A stretch of DNA of 25,368 bases from Gammaproteobacteria bacterium (GCA_020445165.1 JAGRHE010000022.1:1-25368), one strand, 5' to 3'; positions 1 through 7,667 are shown, counted from the first letter of the stretch. A program made the numbers and translations. The notes: a model not told the origin generated them from the sequence alone.

Positions 1-47
1 GGTTGCCGGTACCATATCCAGGTTTGGGTCCACGGACGTCGCTTACG

Positions 48-182
48 ATGGAAATCGTCCTCCTGGTGATATTGTTCCTGGTCGGCACCGTCGGCGGCGC
101 GATCCAGGCTCTGCGTTACCTCGAGCGCAGACAGAAACCGCCACCTGCGGCGGAGTCGCGCGACGACGAACACACCGAATGA
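48..182 (+). CDS. Small single-pass membrane protein (unrecognised)
   Basis: A 44-residue reading frame starts at an ATG and ends 9 bases before the next gene. Residues 3-19 are a hydrophobic stretch (VLLVILFLVGTVGG) that should form one membrane helix. A basic patch (RYLERRQK) and an acidic, proline-containing tail follow, the layout of a small inner-membrane protein with a cytoplasmic tail. I do not recognise the family. The ribosome-binding site is weak, so the start or even the gene is uncertain. The hydrophobic-then-charged pattern and the close spacing to the following gene are the reasons to call it. Confidence 0.42.
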   Translation: MEIVLLVILFLVGTVGGAIQALRYLERRQKPPPAAESRDDEHTE

Positions 183-191
183 GTACCGGAC

Positions 192-560
192 ATGTTGCTG
201 TACGACATCATCGAATCGCCGCTGCATCCGGACCTGTCGGCGCTGTGCGAGCGCCTGGGCTACCGGCATAGTCGATTCACCAGCCAGCGCAAGGCCATGG
301 CGCAGATCAAGCGCGAACCGCCTGATCTGGTGGTTGCTGACTTCTTCTTCGGTTTCGGCAACAACTACGCCGGTGCGAATGTCAGCAATCTCGATGTCCT
401 GCTGCGCAGCCTGCAGCGGTTCGCGCCGGACGCGCGGATCGTCGTGCTGGCCGACAGACAGCAGGCCGGCTACGTGGACCGGCTGGCCGAACTGTTCAGC
501 CTGCATGCCGTCATCACCCTACCCAGCCCGATCGGCCAAATCGAAAGCGCCCTGCGCTGA
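192..560 (+). CDS. Receiver-like (CheY-fold) hypothetical protein
   Basis: This is a 122-residue soluble protein. The alternating pattern resembles a response-regulator receiver: a first strand (MLLYDIIES), a helix, then DLVVADFFFGFG where the phospho-acceptor strand would lie. A later strand (ARIVVLADRQ) and a final strand (HAVITLPSP) end in a T-L-P segment, where real receivers carry the conserved K-P. The conserved acidic pair and the lysine are not evident, so it may be an unphosphorylated pseudo-receiver; this is inferred from pattern only. It sits between a small membrane protein and a helical protein and close to a PilZ gene, so a signalling role is possible. No output domain is present. 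Confidence 0.7.
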   Translation: MLLYDIIESPLHPDLSALCERLGYRHSRFTSQRKAMAQIKREPPDLVVADFFFGFGNNYAGANVSNLDVLLRSLQRFAPDARIVVLADRQQAGYVDRLAELFSLHAVITLPSPIGQIESALR

Positions 561-638
561 TCGCGCCCCTCAAGCGCTGTCGTCCCGGTGCCGTTAACAA
601 GGCCAGGATGCGGCACTTTGCAGACGTCGGAGGACGTG

Positions 639-962
639 ATGAACCAGGATATCAACCGCCTGCTGATGGAACTCGAACGCAGCATGCGCTCGATCAACCA
701 CGAGGTGATCAACCCAAAGATCACGGAATTGACCATCGACGGCCTGCGCCCGGTGTTGTGCCTGGTCGCCAATGCGCGTGCCCGCTACCTGAAGGCCCTT
801 TTCGACCTCGGGGCAAGCCAGTCTGAAGAGCGGCCGACCGAAGCCCAGTTCGAAGAGCTACGCCAGTTGCGCAGCGAGTACGACGAGCTGGTCAACGGCG
901 CCAAGGCGCTCGAAACCGCCATCCAGCGCGGCTACCTCGACGTCTTGCCGAGCAAACGCTGA
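639..962 (+). CDS. Conserved helical protein, function unknown
   Basis: This 107-residue protein starts at ATG 639, preceded by a good Shine-Dalgarno sequence (CGGAGGA, about 629-635). A longer frame upstream is not needed. The sequence is almost entirely predicted helix: an N-terminal amphipathic segment (NRLLMELERSMRSINHEV), a middle rich in leucine and arginine, and a charged C-terminal helix (FEELRQLRSEYDELVNGAKALETAI) that could form a coiled coil. No signal peptide, membrane helix or catalytic motif is visible and I do not recognise a named family. The next gene, encoding a PilZ protein, begins 23 bases downstream, so the two are probably co-transcribed. Confidence 0.78.
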   Translation: MNQDINRLLMELERSMRSINHEVINPKITELTIDGLRPVLCLVANARARYLKALFDLGASQSEERPTEAQFEELRQLRSEYDELVNGAKALETAIQRGYLDVLPSKR

Positions 963-985
963 CCACCTCGGCCATCGGATCCCAG

Positions 986-1300
986 GTGCAAGAACAACCG
1001 CCTGCTACGGCAATCGAGAGGCGCAGCAGCAAACGCCAGGCACCGATTGTCCGCACCTTCGCCAGCCTCGACGGGCGCACGGTCGTCGTGCATGACATCA
1101 GCGTCGGCGGCATCTCGATCGTCGGCCTTGGCGCCACCATCGCTGGCCGTCACCTGTTGGAACTGCACCTGCAACGGCATCACCTGGTCCTGAAGATCGA
1201 AATCGTCGCGCAGGGTGACAACGGCACCGTACATGCACGCTTCATCGACCCACCCGATTTGCTGCGCCGGTTGCTGCACGACAGTGCAAGCGCGCGCTGA
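986..1300 (+). CDS. PilZ domain protein, putative c-di-GMP receptor
   Basis: A stand-alone PilZ domain of 104 residues starts at GTG 986. The two c-di-GMP-binding signatures are present: an arginine motif RxxxR at residues 13-17 (within ERRSSKR) and a DxSxxG motif at residues 37-42 (DISVGG). A beta-barrel-like run of alternating hydrophobic residues follows them. PilZ proteins bind cyclic di-GMP and then act on motility, polysaccharide or type IV pilus machinery; the partner cannot be told here. A GGDEF diguanylate cyclase lies about 19.8 kb away at 20815-21798, so the second messenger is made by this organism. Family assignment is firm; the exact start is less so because the GTG lacks a strong ribosome-binding site. 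Confidence 0.82.
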   Translation: MQEQPPATAIERRSSKRQAPIVRTFASLDGRTVVVHDISVGGISIVGLGATIAGRHLLELHLQRHHLVLKIEIVAQGDNGTVHARFIDPPDLLRRLLHDSASAR

Positions 1301-1348
1301 ATCGCCCCGTTCGCTGGCATCCGGTTGGTTTAGGGCTAGCCTCCCGGG

Positions 1349-1855
1349 ATGCAGACCGAAGGCTTCCGTCATTCGCGCCGGGCTCTCGGTGCGCTGATCG
1401 TCGCGATTCCACAACCTGCATCGGCCAAGGCCGATAGCGTGTCTGCCGGCAATTTCCACCTGCGCAGCCCTACCTGCGAGGCACCGGTGAGACTGTCCCG
1501 TGACTGTTCAATCCGGGAGGGCGCGACGCGGCCGATCGCACTTGGCGCTCATTGCATGCTGCTGGCCGCCAATGAAGACGGGGTGACCCTCCTCGTGTCA
1601 CGCCTGCGGCTTTGCCCGGACCACAACGACATTGCCTTCGTTGCCGACGAGAAGCGCTCGGTCGAGGCAATCATCCGCCAGATCAGCGCAAAGCTGGAAG
1701 GCCACAAAATTTACCAGCAGCACAGGCGGCCGGTAAGGAATGGCCGTAAGATCGCGGCATGGCTTCTCGAATTCTCCGGCAACGCATACGGTCAGCGGAA
1801 ACAGCTGGGCGTGCTCGAATTGGAGTACTGGCTGCCCGATCAATCGCCGTGGTGA
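1349..1855 (+). CDS. Putative exported hypothetical protein
   Basis: A 168-residue frame starts at ATG 1349. The N-terminus has basic residues followed by a moderately hydrophobic run ([15 protein letters not shown]) ending in an A-x-A site near residue 25, which suggests a weak Sec signal peptide. The mature part has two pairs of cysteines ([28 protein letters not shown]), compatible with disulfides in the periplasm, and a C-terminal strand-rich part ([12 protein letters not shown]). I do not recognise the family. The next gene starts 4 bases after the stop. A downstream start would remove the signal sequence, so export is tentative. Confidence 0.62.
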   Translation: MQTEGFRHSRRALGALIVAIPQPASAKADSVSAGNFHLRSPTCEAPVRLSRDCSIREGATRPIALGAHCMLLAANEDGVTLLVSRLRLCPDHNDIAFVADEKRSVEAIIRQISAKLEGHKIYQQHRRPVRNGRKIAAWLLEFSGNAYGQRKQLGVLELEYWLPDQSPW

Positions 1856-1859
1856 TTGC

Positions 1860-2120
1860 GTGATCTGGTACCTGTACCTGGTGCGCTGCGACGACGGCAG
1901 CCTCTACACCGGCATCAGCACCGACGTGGAGCGACGCTTCACCCTGCATGCACGCAACCGCGGCGCCCGCCGGCTACGCGGCCGGGGACCACTGGAACTG
2001 GTGTTCTCACGTGCCGTGGGTGACCGCAGCCTGGCATCGCGGGTCGAGTACCGCGTCAAGCGGCTCAGCCGCAGCGACAAGGAACGACTGATCGCCGGCG
2101 AGCTTCCACTGCCGGTCTGA
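1860..2120 (+). CDS. GIY-YIG nuclease-superfamily protein (UPF0213/YhbQ-like)
   Basis: This compact 86-residue single-domain protein starts at GTG 1860, 4 bases after the previous stop. Translation begins [20 protein letters not shown], which carries the paired GIY-YIG signature (WYLYLV and LYTGIS), then a conserved arginine in DVERRF and the H-N-x-G stretch ([12 protein letters not shown]) seen in the YhbQ/UPF0213 group. These small proteins have the catalytic fold of UvrC and homing endonucleases but mostly unknown roles; some cleave DNA or RNA. Length (about 90 residues) fits the family. It converges on the HIT gene, with 38 bases between the two stop codons. Confidence 0.86.
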   Translation: MIWYLYLVRCDDGSLYTGISTDVERRFTLHARNRGARRLRGRGPLELVFSRAVGDRSLASRVEYRVKRLSRSDKERLIAGELPLPV

Positions 2121-2158
2121 CGCCAACGCCGTCAGTCCCGGCCGGGTCGCTATTGATC

Positions 2159-2575
2159 CTATGCAAGCTCCGGCAGCGCAGCGCGCAGCTGCGCCATGCG
2201 TTCGGCGAGTTGATACTGGCCGTAGCGCTGCGCCGGCGAATCCCCCCATACGGGGCCTGGCCAGGCGGGATCACCCTGTCGGCGTACGATGTGATGCAGG
2301 TGGAGCTGCGGCACGAGGTTGCCGAGGGCGCCAATATTGAGCTTGTCGCCAGCATACAGCGACATCAGCACCTTGCCGACCTGGCTCGACTCCTCCACCA
2401 GCTGCTGCCGCTCAGCAGGCTCCAGTTCGTAGATCTCGCGCAGATTCGGCCGCTGTGGCACCAGGATCAGCCAGGGATAGCGCGCATCATCGAGCAGCAG
2501 CACACGCGACAGCGGCAGGTTGCCGAGTAGGTGACAGTCGGCAGCGAGCTGCGGGTGCAGGGTGAATCGGTCCAT
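2159..2575 (-). CDS. HIT-family nucleotide hydrolase/transferase
   Basis: A 138-residue HIT (histidine triad) protein. The start at ATG 2575 gives MDRFTLHPQLAAD, the usual N-terminus of this group; an upstream in-frame ATG at 2617 would add 14 unlikely residues. The active-site histidines lie in QLHLHHIVRR, a variant of the HxHxHxx triad, followed by the subgroup hallmark DPAWPGPVWG. HIT proteins cleave nucleotide-phosphoramidates or dinucleoside polyphosphates. The physiological substrate of this gammaproteobacterial subgroup is not established. It stands alone on the minus strand, convergent with the GIY-YIG gene, and 137 bases separate it from the next minus-strand gene upstream. Confidence 0.9.
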   Translation of the reverse strand: MDRFTLHPQLAADCHLLGNLPLSRVLLLDDARYPWLILVPQRPNLREIYELEPAERQQLVEESSQVGKVLMSLYAGDKLNIGALGNLVPQLHLHHIVRRQGDPAWPGPVWGDSPAQRYGQYQLAERMAQLRAALPELA

Positions 2576-2712
2576 GGCGTGACTGGTCCGGGAAATGGCG
2601 GGATCGGGGATCCTCACAATGGTCGGTTGTGAACCACCGGACGGTCAAGCGATTTGCGGCCCGGACGCCTTGATCACCGGATTGTCGACTGCGATCCCGG
2701 CGCGATGGATGT

Positions 2713-3552
2713 TCAACGTTGGACGATCCGCTTGCGCGGACTGAACAGGCCCAGGATGCCACCACGGTGGTTTTCCCGCTGCCACAGCTGGTACTCCTTC
2801 ACCACCTGCCGGGCAAGCATCAGGATGCTGCGCACACTGCGAGCTGCATGGATGTCCTTGCGCAGATCTTCCTGCGTGCGTGGGTCGGCCCATGGCCCGC
2901 CCTTGGCCTTGCGAATGAAGGTCTTGACCTGGTCCTGCAGGGTTTGCCGGAGGTGTTCGACGATATCCTGCTCGGCCTGCTGGCTGGTCTTGCCCGTCAT
3001 TCCCTGGATCAAACGCTTGGCGACATTGCCATCGATCAAGCCGACGCGCACACAATCTTCACGCAGCAGGGACTGGATCGGCTTGCGCTCGTCCTGCAGC
3101 TTCTCCTCCATGCTCTTGACCGTGGGCACATAGCCACTCGGCGCGCGCGGTGCACGCCGCGTCAATGTTGCCTCGTTCTCCTCGACACGCTGCACCTCCT
3201 CCGACGCGCCGGACTCGGGATTGGCGACCGCGGCATCGTCTGACGCAACGGCTGCTTCGGGTAGGCCTTGTCGACCAAGCTCGTCAGCGAAAACCACGTG
3301 GGCAGTCTCGTCGGCATTGTTTGCGGCGCGCGCGCCAAGCGCCCGCTCGAGCAGCGCCAGCTGTTCGTCCAACAGGCGCTCGAAATCAGCACTCATACCC
3401 TGTGCGCCGACATCGGCAAGACGCCTGCGCACGGCCTCACTGACGGCGCACTGGTAAAGCGAGAGACTGCGGTTGTCGAGCAGATGTTGTCGCGTGAGCA
3501 GCAGCATCAGGCGACCGGTTACGTTGACCTCGATGGCATCAGACACGTTCAC
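2713..3552 (-). CDS. Hypothetical protein, 279 residues, mostly helical
   Basis: The frame opens with GTG 3552 (MNVSDAIEV), with an AAGGA ribosome-binding site about 5 bases upstream. Residues 1-95 look like a folded helical domain (RLMLLLTRQHLLDNRSLSLYQ). About residues 95-140 are a low-complexity acidic/alanine linker (SDDAAVANPESGASEE). Residues 145-279 form a second, basic helical domain (MEEKLQDERKPIQSLL through RSILMLARQVVKEYQLWQREN) ending in a very basic tail (SPRKRIVQR). No membrane helix, signal peptide or known motif is evident and I do not recognise the family. The divergent zinc-ribbon gene starts 84 bases away, so they share an upstream region. Confidence 0.75.
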   Translation of the reverse strand: MNVSDAIEVNVTGRLMLLLTRQHLLDNRSLSLYQCAVSEAVRRRLADVGAQGMSADFERLLDEQLALLERALGARAANNADETAHVVFADELGRQGLPEAAVASDDAAVANPESGASEEVQRVEENEATLTRRAPRAPSGYVPTVKSMEEKLQDERKPIQSLLREDCVRVGLIDGNVAKRLIQGMTGKTSQQAEQDIVEHLRQTLQDQVKTFIRKAKGGPWADPRTQEDLRKDIHAARSVRSILMLARQVVKEYQLWQRENHRGGILGLFSPRKRIVQR

Positions 3553-3635
3553 AGCGTCCTTCGGGCGGGATTCATTTTCTTATCGGTTAACATGGCCGAT
3601 ACTTGAACGGCACCCCGACGAACGACGGAGCAACC

Positions 3636-3932
3636 ATGTCACCGAATGCACAAGGCGTCTGCTGGTCATGCGGGACGCGACTGCAAGCGATCGACTACCA
3701 GCGCGAGTCGGAATGCCCGACCTGCCGCAAGCAGACCCACGTCTGCCGCAACTGCCGCTTCTACGAACCCGGCCGACCCGCCGATTGCCGCGAACCGGTT
3801 GCCGAACCGGTAAGTGACAAGCAACGGGCGAATTTCTGCGGCTACTTCGAACCCTCCGACAACGCCCATTCACCCGATGCCTCCGACCATGCCGCGCTGC
3901 GCGCAGCCGCCGACGACCTGTTCAGTATTTGA
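3636..3932 (+). CDS. Zinc-ribbon-type cysteine-rich protein
   Basis: This 98-residue protein starts at ATG 3636, with GGAG about 8 bases upstream; a TTG 33 bases further upstream is a poorer start. Eight cysteines are arranged as C9xxC12, C27xxC30, C37xxC40, C51 and C68 (CWSC, CPTC, CRNC, DC, CGY). This could hold two zinc ions, with the first two pairs giving a classic zinc ribbon. The ending (NFCGYFEP) followed by an acidic, alanine-rich tail is conserved, to my memory, in unannotated gammaproteobacterial proteins. No catalytic motif is visible. It may bind nucleic acid or protein; that is inference. The gene is divergent from the 279-residue unknown. Confidence 0.8.
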   Translation: MSPNAQGVCWSCGTRLQAIDYQRESECPTCRKQTHVCRNCRFYEPGRPADCREPVAEPVSDKQRANFCGYFEPSDNAHSPDASDHAALRAAADDLFSI

Positions 3933-4053
3933 ATATCCAATACTCCAGCGGAGTGCGGATCATCGGCGTATCCGGGTAACACTGATCCAGATCAAGGCGT
4001 GCTTGTCCGCTGGCATCAACAATCTCCGGGATACTTACCCGGGAACATCTGCC

Positions 4054-4413
4054 ATGGATCTGACCAGCCTGATCATCGCCGTGCCACTTGCCCTGCTGAT
4101 GCTGTACCTGCTGGTGCGCCTGCCGCTGGCAATCGTCGGCAATCTTCGTGCTGGCCACCGGTTTCGCGAAAGCCTGGCCGCTTCGCTCGACCAGCTGCGT
4201 CTTTCGCGCATGCTCGGGCACCTCGGGATCGACCGGCAGGAATACCTGCACACCCAGTCCGGGCTGACCATTCAAAACCACATGACACGTTGTGATGGTT
4301 GCGATGAAAAGGTCCGTTGCGACCAGGTCCTGGATTCGAAGACCACGGCTGACGCCGAGTCACTGGGTTTCTGCGCAAATATCGACGACCTGAAAGCCCT
4401 CCCCCGCCGATAA
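4054..4413 (+). CDS. DUF6455-like membrane-anchored cysteine protein
   Basis: The start at ATG 4054 gives 119 residues. Residues 4-29 are a hydrophobic membrane segment (SLIIAVPLALLMLYLLVRLP). A soluble part follows with RMLGHLGID near residue 53 and four cysteines, C80xxC83, C89 and C107 (RCDGC, RCDQ, FCANI). The order LGID ... RCxxC ... C ... FCxN ... L matches my recollection of the DUF6455 domain, a short cysteine domain of unknown role found in many proteobacteria. The cysteines could hold a metal. It is the second cysteine-rich small gene in a row on this strand; the two are 121 bases apart. Confidence 0.74.
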   Translation: MDLTSLIIAVPLALLMLYLLVRLPLAIVGNLRAGHRFRESLAASLDQLRLSRMLGHLGIDRQEYLHTQSGLTIQNHMTRCDGCDEKVRCDQVLDSKTTADAESLGFCANIDDLKALPRR

Positions 4414-4442
4414 CCCGGACCAGGACGGCTGATCAACCCGGT

Positions 4443-5186
4443 CTAGGTCATGTTGCCGCCGGCCGCTTTTTTACCACTGCCACTATCTGTCGCGACCTTC
4501 TCGTCGGGTTCGACATGGGCCGTCAACGCCTGCAACGCGGACTCGGCCTCTACGTAGAGTTCACGTACGAAATCCGTGCTCGGACCGCGCGAACGCAACA
4601 CCTGCATCAACGTCGTCACGTGGCCACGCGCGCGCGTTCTGTCGCCCGACCGTTTGTACTGCATCGACTGCACGAGATGAAAACGTGCATTGACTTCGGC
4701 GCGCCTTTCACCGAGCTCGCGCCGAAAGATCTCGCGCACATCGCGCGGAACAGGCTGCAACAGGCTGCCGCTCGAGATCATGCCCTGAAGTTCATCGAGT
4801 GCGTTGAGCATCTGGCGGAAACTCCGTTCGTCGTCGATCGGCCCGACACCGTTTCCCGACGGGGCCGCTTCGGCAGCGAGCGCCGCCTCGGCGTCCGTGA
4901 TGCGCGCCTCGATCCCGGGATAGCGACGATACAGGCGTGCGATACGCTGCAGGCGCGCGAGCACATCGCCACGCAACAATACGCGAAGCTCGCGCGACAG
5001 GGGCACGGGACGCAGGATATCGAGACTCCCCAGCAGATCGGCAAGACCCTGCTCGAGACGCTGGATCGCCGAGCGGACAACCGCCTGATGAGCCTGGTAT
5101 CGCTTGACCACCGAGGCCATGAACAACAAAGCCAACAGCATGCCAAGCACAGCCAATGGGACACCCCACTGCTCGATCGTCGCCAC
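4443..5186 (-). CDS. Single-pass membrane protein with helical cytoplasmic domain
   Basis: I chose GTG 5186 as start because AGGAGG ends 4 bases upstream of it; an upstream GTG at 5234 lacks such a site. The 247-residue product has one membrane helix near the N-terminus (about residues 7-26, GVPLAVLGMLLALLFMASVV). A long charged helical region follows (KRYQAHQAVVRSAIQRLEQGLADLLGSL), then two similar-looking arginine-rich stretches containing RPVPLSRELRVLLR and QPVPRDVREIFRREL. The repeated R/Q-PVP-R-REL pattern hints at an internal duplication. The tail is basic and glycine-rich. I do not recognise the family. It converges on the DUF6455-like gene, 29 bases between stops. Confidence 0.76.
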   Translation of the reverse strand: MATIEQWGVPLAVLGMLLALLFMASVVKRYQAHQAVVRSAIQRLEQGLADLLGSLDILRPVPLSRELRVLLRGDVLARLQRIARLYRRYPGIEARITDAEAALAAEAAPSGNGVGPIDDERSFRQMLNALDELQGMISSGSLLQPVPRDVREIFRRELGERRAEVNARFHLVQSMQYKRSGDRTRARGHVTTLMQVLRSRGPSTDFVRELYVEAESALQALTAHVEPDEKVATDSGSGKKAAGGNMT

Positions 5187-5414
5187 TCGGCCTCCTTTTC
5201 TCGGCGCATCCCGGATCGCAAGTCTTAGCGGCACGAACTCTTCAAACCTGACCAGCAGGTCACGACGCCCGCTGTCAACGGTTTTTACAAAATCCAGGAA
5301 GTGCGTGCCCGCGAACTTTGTGAACGATTGATTTTCAAGATTTTTTTATCCAACGGCACGCAACCTGCTTTGCAAACCGCAAACCAGCAGCCCGATTGGG
5401 CCGGACACGCGGAC

Positions 5415-5642
5415 ATGCGCATCGACACAGCCACACGCCTACTGCCGACTACAGCGGCCTTCGCCGCCACGCCGGCGCTTGCGGTGCCGATCGAGGGCGA
5501 CCTGGGCAACCATGCCGCGGCCTTGCTGGTGGCATTGGGCGTGAGTGCACTGTTCCTCAGTTTCCGCAACCTGCGCGACCTGCGCCATAAACGCATCGCA
5601 CCGCCGCGTCCTCAGCAAGACGCGGCAAGCGACGGCGACTGA
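5415..5642 (+). CDS. Small secreted/membrane protein (uncertain)
   Basis: A 75-residue frame starts at ATG 5415. It begins with a signal-like sequence (LLPTTAAFAATPALA) ending near residue 23. A short loop (VPIEGDLGNH), a hydrophobic helix (AAALLVALGVSALFLSF) and a basic tail (RNLRDLRHKRIAP) follow. The hydrophobic helix plus basic end recalls a sorting or anchor segment, but no PEP-CTERM signature is present. No clear ribosome-binding site precedes the ATG, and a start at 5301 would add 38 implausible residues. The gene is likely but the call is tentative. Confidence 0.45.
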   Translation: MRIDTATRLLPTTAAFAATPALAVPIEGDLGNHAAALLVALGVSALFLSFRNLRDLRHKRIAPPRPQQDAASDGD

Positions 5643-5680
5643 TTCTGACCGCAAGATCCGCTTGCGCGGGCATTCCCGGA

Positions 5681-5709
5681 TTCCCAGGCCGCCACGCGCC
5701 GGCTAATCT
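5681..5709 (+). promoter_or_regulatory. Candidate sigma70 promoter for the thioredoxin gene
   Basis: TTCCCA (5681-5686, four matches to TTGACA) and TAATCT (5704-5709) are separated by 17 bases. The predicted start of transcription is about 35 bases before GTG 5749. Based on pattern only. Confidence 0.35.
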
Positions 5710-5748
5710 GCGAACAATCATTGTTCACCGCGCGAGACCGTCATCCCC

Positions 5749-6162
5749 GTGACACTGTTCGTCTACGCCATCCTTGGCCTGGCCGGTACCTGGGGCCTCT
5801 ATCTTGCCTACATGCACATCGCCACGCGTGCAGCCGAAGGCAGATCGGCACAACCACTGTACGACGTACTGCCAGGGCTCGGAGACGTCGCCGGTCCCGC
5901 ATTGGTTTACTGCTTCAGTCCCCAGTGCGGCCCCTGTCGCCCCATGTCAAAAGAAGTCGACCTGCTCCGGGCGCGCGGCGCCCCCGTTTTCAAGCTCGAT
6001 ATCACCGCCCACCCGGAAGCCGGGCGCGAGCTCGGCATCCGTGCCACCCCGACCTTGATCGTGGTCGAGAACGGCGCCGTTGCACGCATGATCCTCGGCG
6101 TGAAGACCGCAGATTACATGCAACGCCTGCTCGACCGGAAGCGATTGCACAGCTCATCCTGA
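5749..6162 (+). CDS. Membrane-anchored thioredoxin-domain protein
   Basis: A 137-residue protein starts at GTG 5749. Residues 2-22 form an uncleaved membrane anchor (FVYAILGLAGTWGLYLAYM). The rest is a short thioredoxin fold: strand ALVYCFSPQ, active site C60-G-P-C63, strand VFKLDITAHPE, cis-proline in RATPTLIVV (Pro101) and a final helix. It should carry out dithiol-disulfide exchange, probably facing the periplasm, though orientation is not proved by the sequence. An additional Cys55 lies just before the active site. It lacks the extra insert of TlpA/ResA proteins. The next gene begins 116 bases later with its own promoter-like sequence, so it is probably monocistronic. Substrates are unknown. 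Confidence 0.85.
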   Translation: MTLFVYAILGLAGTWGLYLAYMHIATRAAEGRSAQPLYDVLPGLGDVAGPALVYCFSPQCGPCRPMSKEVDLLRARGAPVFKLDITAHPEAGRELGIRATPTLIVVENGAVARMILGVKTADYMQRLLDRKRLHSSS

Positions 6163-6278
6163 AGCATGCGCCGGCCTGGCCGTTAAACAACTGCTATGAA
6201 GCCAGTGCTGCTGCCCGGCAATGCCCGGTCTAAACTGCCTGCAATTTGATGATGGGAACAATGATCCAGTAACCCGCC

Positions 6279-7025
6279 ATGATCCAATCGCTCGTCCGTG
6301 CCCTGTGGGTGTTGCTGGGGTGGATCGAACTGATCCTGTTCACCGCTCTGATGTACCTGCTGAGCTTTCTGCCGCAAGGCTGGCGCGACCCGTGGTACCG
6401 GCGCCTGTTTCGCGTATGGAGCAGGACCTGGGTACATGCGCTGGGTGTCGACCTTCGCCTGCACCACAAAAACATCCGACCTCTGCCGGATCGTTTCATC
6501 CTGATCGCCAATCATCCCTCTTCGTTCGAAGACGCTGGCATACCTTCGCTGTTCGATGTCGACAGCCTGGCCAAACGCGAAGTGCGCGACTGGTTTCTGG
6601 TCGGGCGCATCAGCGCCGCGGCCGGCACCATATTCGTTCAACGTGAATCGCGTGATTCGCGTGCCGCCGCCGCCCGCCAGATCCATCGTCACCTGGCACG
6701 TGGGCGCAACGTCGCTCTGTACCCGGAAGGTGGCATCAAGGGCCCGCGCTTACAGCCGTCCTTTCGCTACGGAGCATTTGCCATATCACTCGAGACCGGG
6801 GTGCCAATCGTCCCCGTATACCTGCACTACGAGGCATTGCATGACTTTCATTGGGGCCGCCACAGCCTGATCGAAAACATCCGCAACATCATGAACACGC
6901 GCAACAACAGGGCGAACTATTACGTGTTCGATGCCGTGGAACCGCACCTGTTCCATGACAAGGAGAGCTACTGCAATCATGTGTACGGGCTCTACCTGGG
7001 ATGGCAATCGCGCTTCATGGACTGA
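6279..7025 (+). CDS. PlsC-like lysophospholipid acyltransferase
   Basis: A 248-residue member of the PlsC acyltransferase superfamily (1-acylglycerol-3-phosphate or related acyltransferases, inner membrane). Residues 10-31 are a membrane helix (WVLLGWIELILFTALMYLL). Motif I appears as NHPSSFED (His79), motif II as FVQRESRDSR, motif III as LYPEGGIKGP and motif IV as GVPIVPVYLHYE. The canonical catalytic spacing is HxxxxD; here the residue at that place is Glu84, with Asp85 next. The P-E-G is kept, but the usual threonine after it is glycine. These differences suggest an unusual acceptor or a specialised subfamily rather than housekeeping PlsC. It starts at ATG 6279, preceded by a TAAACT -10-like element at 6231-6236. 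Confidence 0.85.
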   Translation: MIQSLVRALWVLLGWIELILFTALMYLLSFLPQGWRDPWYRRLFRVWSRTWVHALGVDLRLHHKNIRPLPDRFILIANHPSSFEDAGIPSLFDVDSLAKREVRDWFLVGRISAAAGTIFVQRESRDSRAAAARQIHRHLARGRNVALYPEGGIKGPRLQPSFRYGAFAISLETGVPIVPVYLHYEALHDFHWGRHSLIENIRNIMNTRNNRANYYVFDAVEPHLFHDKESYCNHVYGLYLGWQSRFMD

Positions 7026-7100
7026 CAATCCACCGATGACGCTGCGCAAGACCGGGGGACACAGGAACCCGGTATGCCACCCGACGTTCAGCCACGCTGT

Positions 7101-7129
7101 TTAGCCCGGTTGGACAATCGGGTTAAAGT
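7101..7129 (+). promoter_or_regulatory. Candidate promoter with embedded inverted repeat
   Basis: TTAGCC (7101-7106) and TAAAGT (7124-7129) could be -35 and -10 boxes with a 17-base spacer, 33 bases ahead of the gene at 7162. The spacer holds an inverted repeat: CCCGGTTG (7105-7112), GA, CAATCGGG (7115-7122), with one mismatch pair. Such a position would suit an operator. Pattern evidence only. Confidence 0.3.
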
Positions 7130-7161
7130 AGCGACAGCCGCGCGCAGCAAGGTGCCCGACC

Positions 7162-7578
7162 ATGTCATTCCCGAATCCCGAAGCCGCCGAATCCGCTTTC
7201 TATGCTGCCTTCAAGGCGCTCGACAGCAAGGCCATGTCACTGGTCTGGATATCGTCGCCTGATGCCAGCTGTATCCATCCAGGCGGCCCACTGCTGCAGG
7301 GGACCGACAGGGTTCTGGAAAGCTGGCTCGAGATCTTCCGCGACAGCACCCCACCGACGGTCAAGGTGCGCCTGATCCAGGCCAGCTCCGACTCTCATCT
7401 GGCAGTCCATACAGTCGAGGAGTCAATCAGCAGCGGCGGCGGCACACGGCATGCCGTGGTGCTGGCCACCAACATCTATGTGCGACGGGACGGTGGGTGG
7501 CGCATGCTTGCGCATCATGCGTCACTGCCGTTGGTGGAAAAATCCATCGAACCCGCTGAGCCACCCGCACTGCATTGA
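7162..7578 (+). CDS. SnoaL/NTF2-fold protein (DUF4440-like)
   Basis: A 138-residue protein starts at ATG 7162. It has the NTF2/SnoaL pattern: an N-terminal helix (NPEAAESAFYAAFKALD), a first strand with a histidine in a pocket position (DASCIHPGGPLLQGTD), a helix (VLESWLEIFRD), and long strands ending RRDGGWRMLAHHASLP, the typical R-x-x-G-W-R-x-x-x-x-H ending of SnoaL_3 domains. This fold serves as a small-molecule binding or isomerase-like scaffold. No substrate can be deduced. It is followed by a convergent gene with its own terminator. Confidence 0.84.
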   Translation: MSFPNPEAAESAFYAAFKALDSKAMSLVWISSPDASCIHPGGPLLQGTDRVLESWLEIFRDSTPPTVKVRLIQASSDSHLAVHTVEESISSGGGTRHAVVLATNIYVRRDGGWRMLAHHASLPLVEKSIEPAEPPALH

Positions 7579-7615
7579 CGACCGGGCTCGGCAGCGTGGG
7601 CGGTGTGCCCCACGC

Positions 7616-7640
7616 AAAAACAGCGGCCGAAGGCCGCTGT
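7616..7640 (-). terminator. Rho-independent terminator, UUCG loop
   Basis: On the minus strand this reads ACAGCGGCC-TTC-GGCCGCTGT followed by a run of T (positions 7640 down to 7616). It is a perfect 9-base-pair GC-rich stem that closes the very stable C(UUCG)G loop, then a T tract. It lies 28 bases after the stop of the minus-strand gene at 7668-8180. It may also stop read-through from the plus strand, but the T run faces the minus direction. Confidence 0.9.
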
Positions 7641-7667
7641 CTGGCGGGGCCGGCAACCCTCGGGTGC

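Noticed and set aside
2117..2135. Hairpin CTGACG...CGTCAG between the convergent GIY-YIG and HIT genes
   Set aside because: The stem is only six pairs and no T tract follows on either strand.
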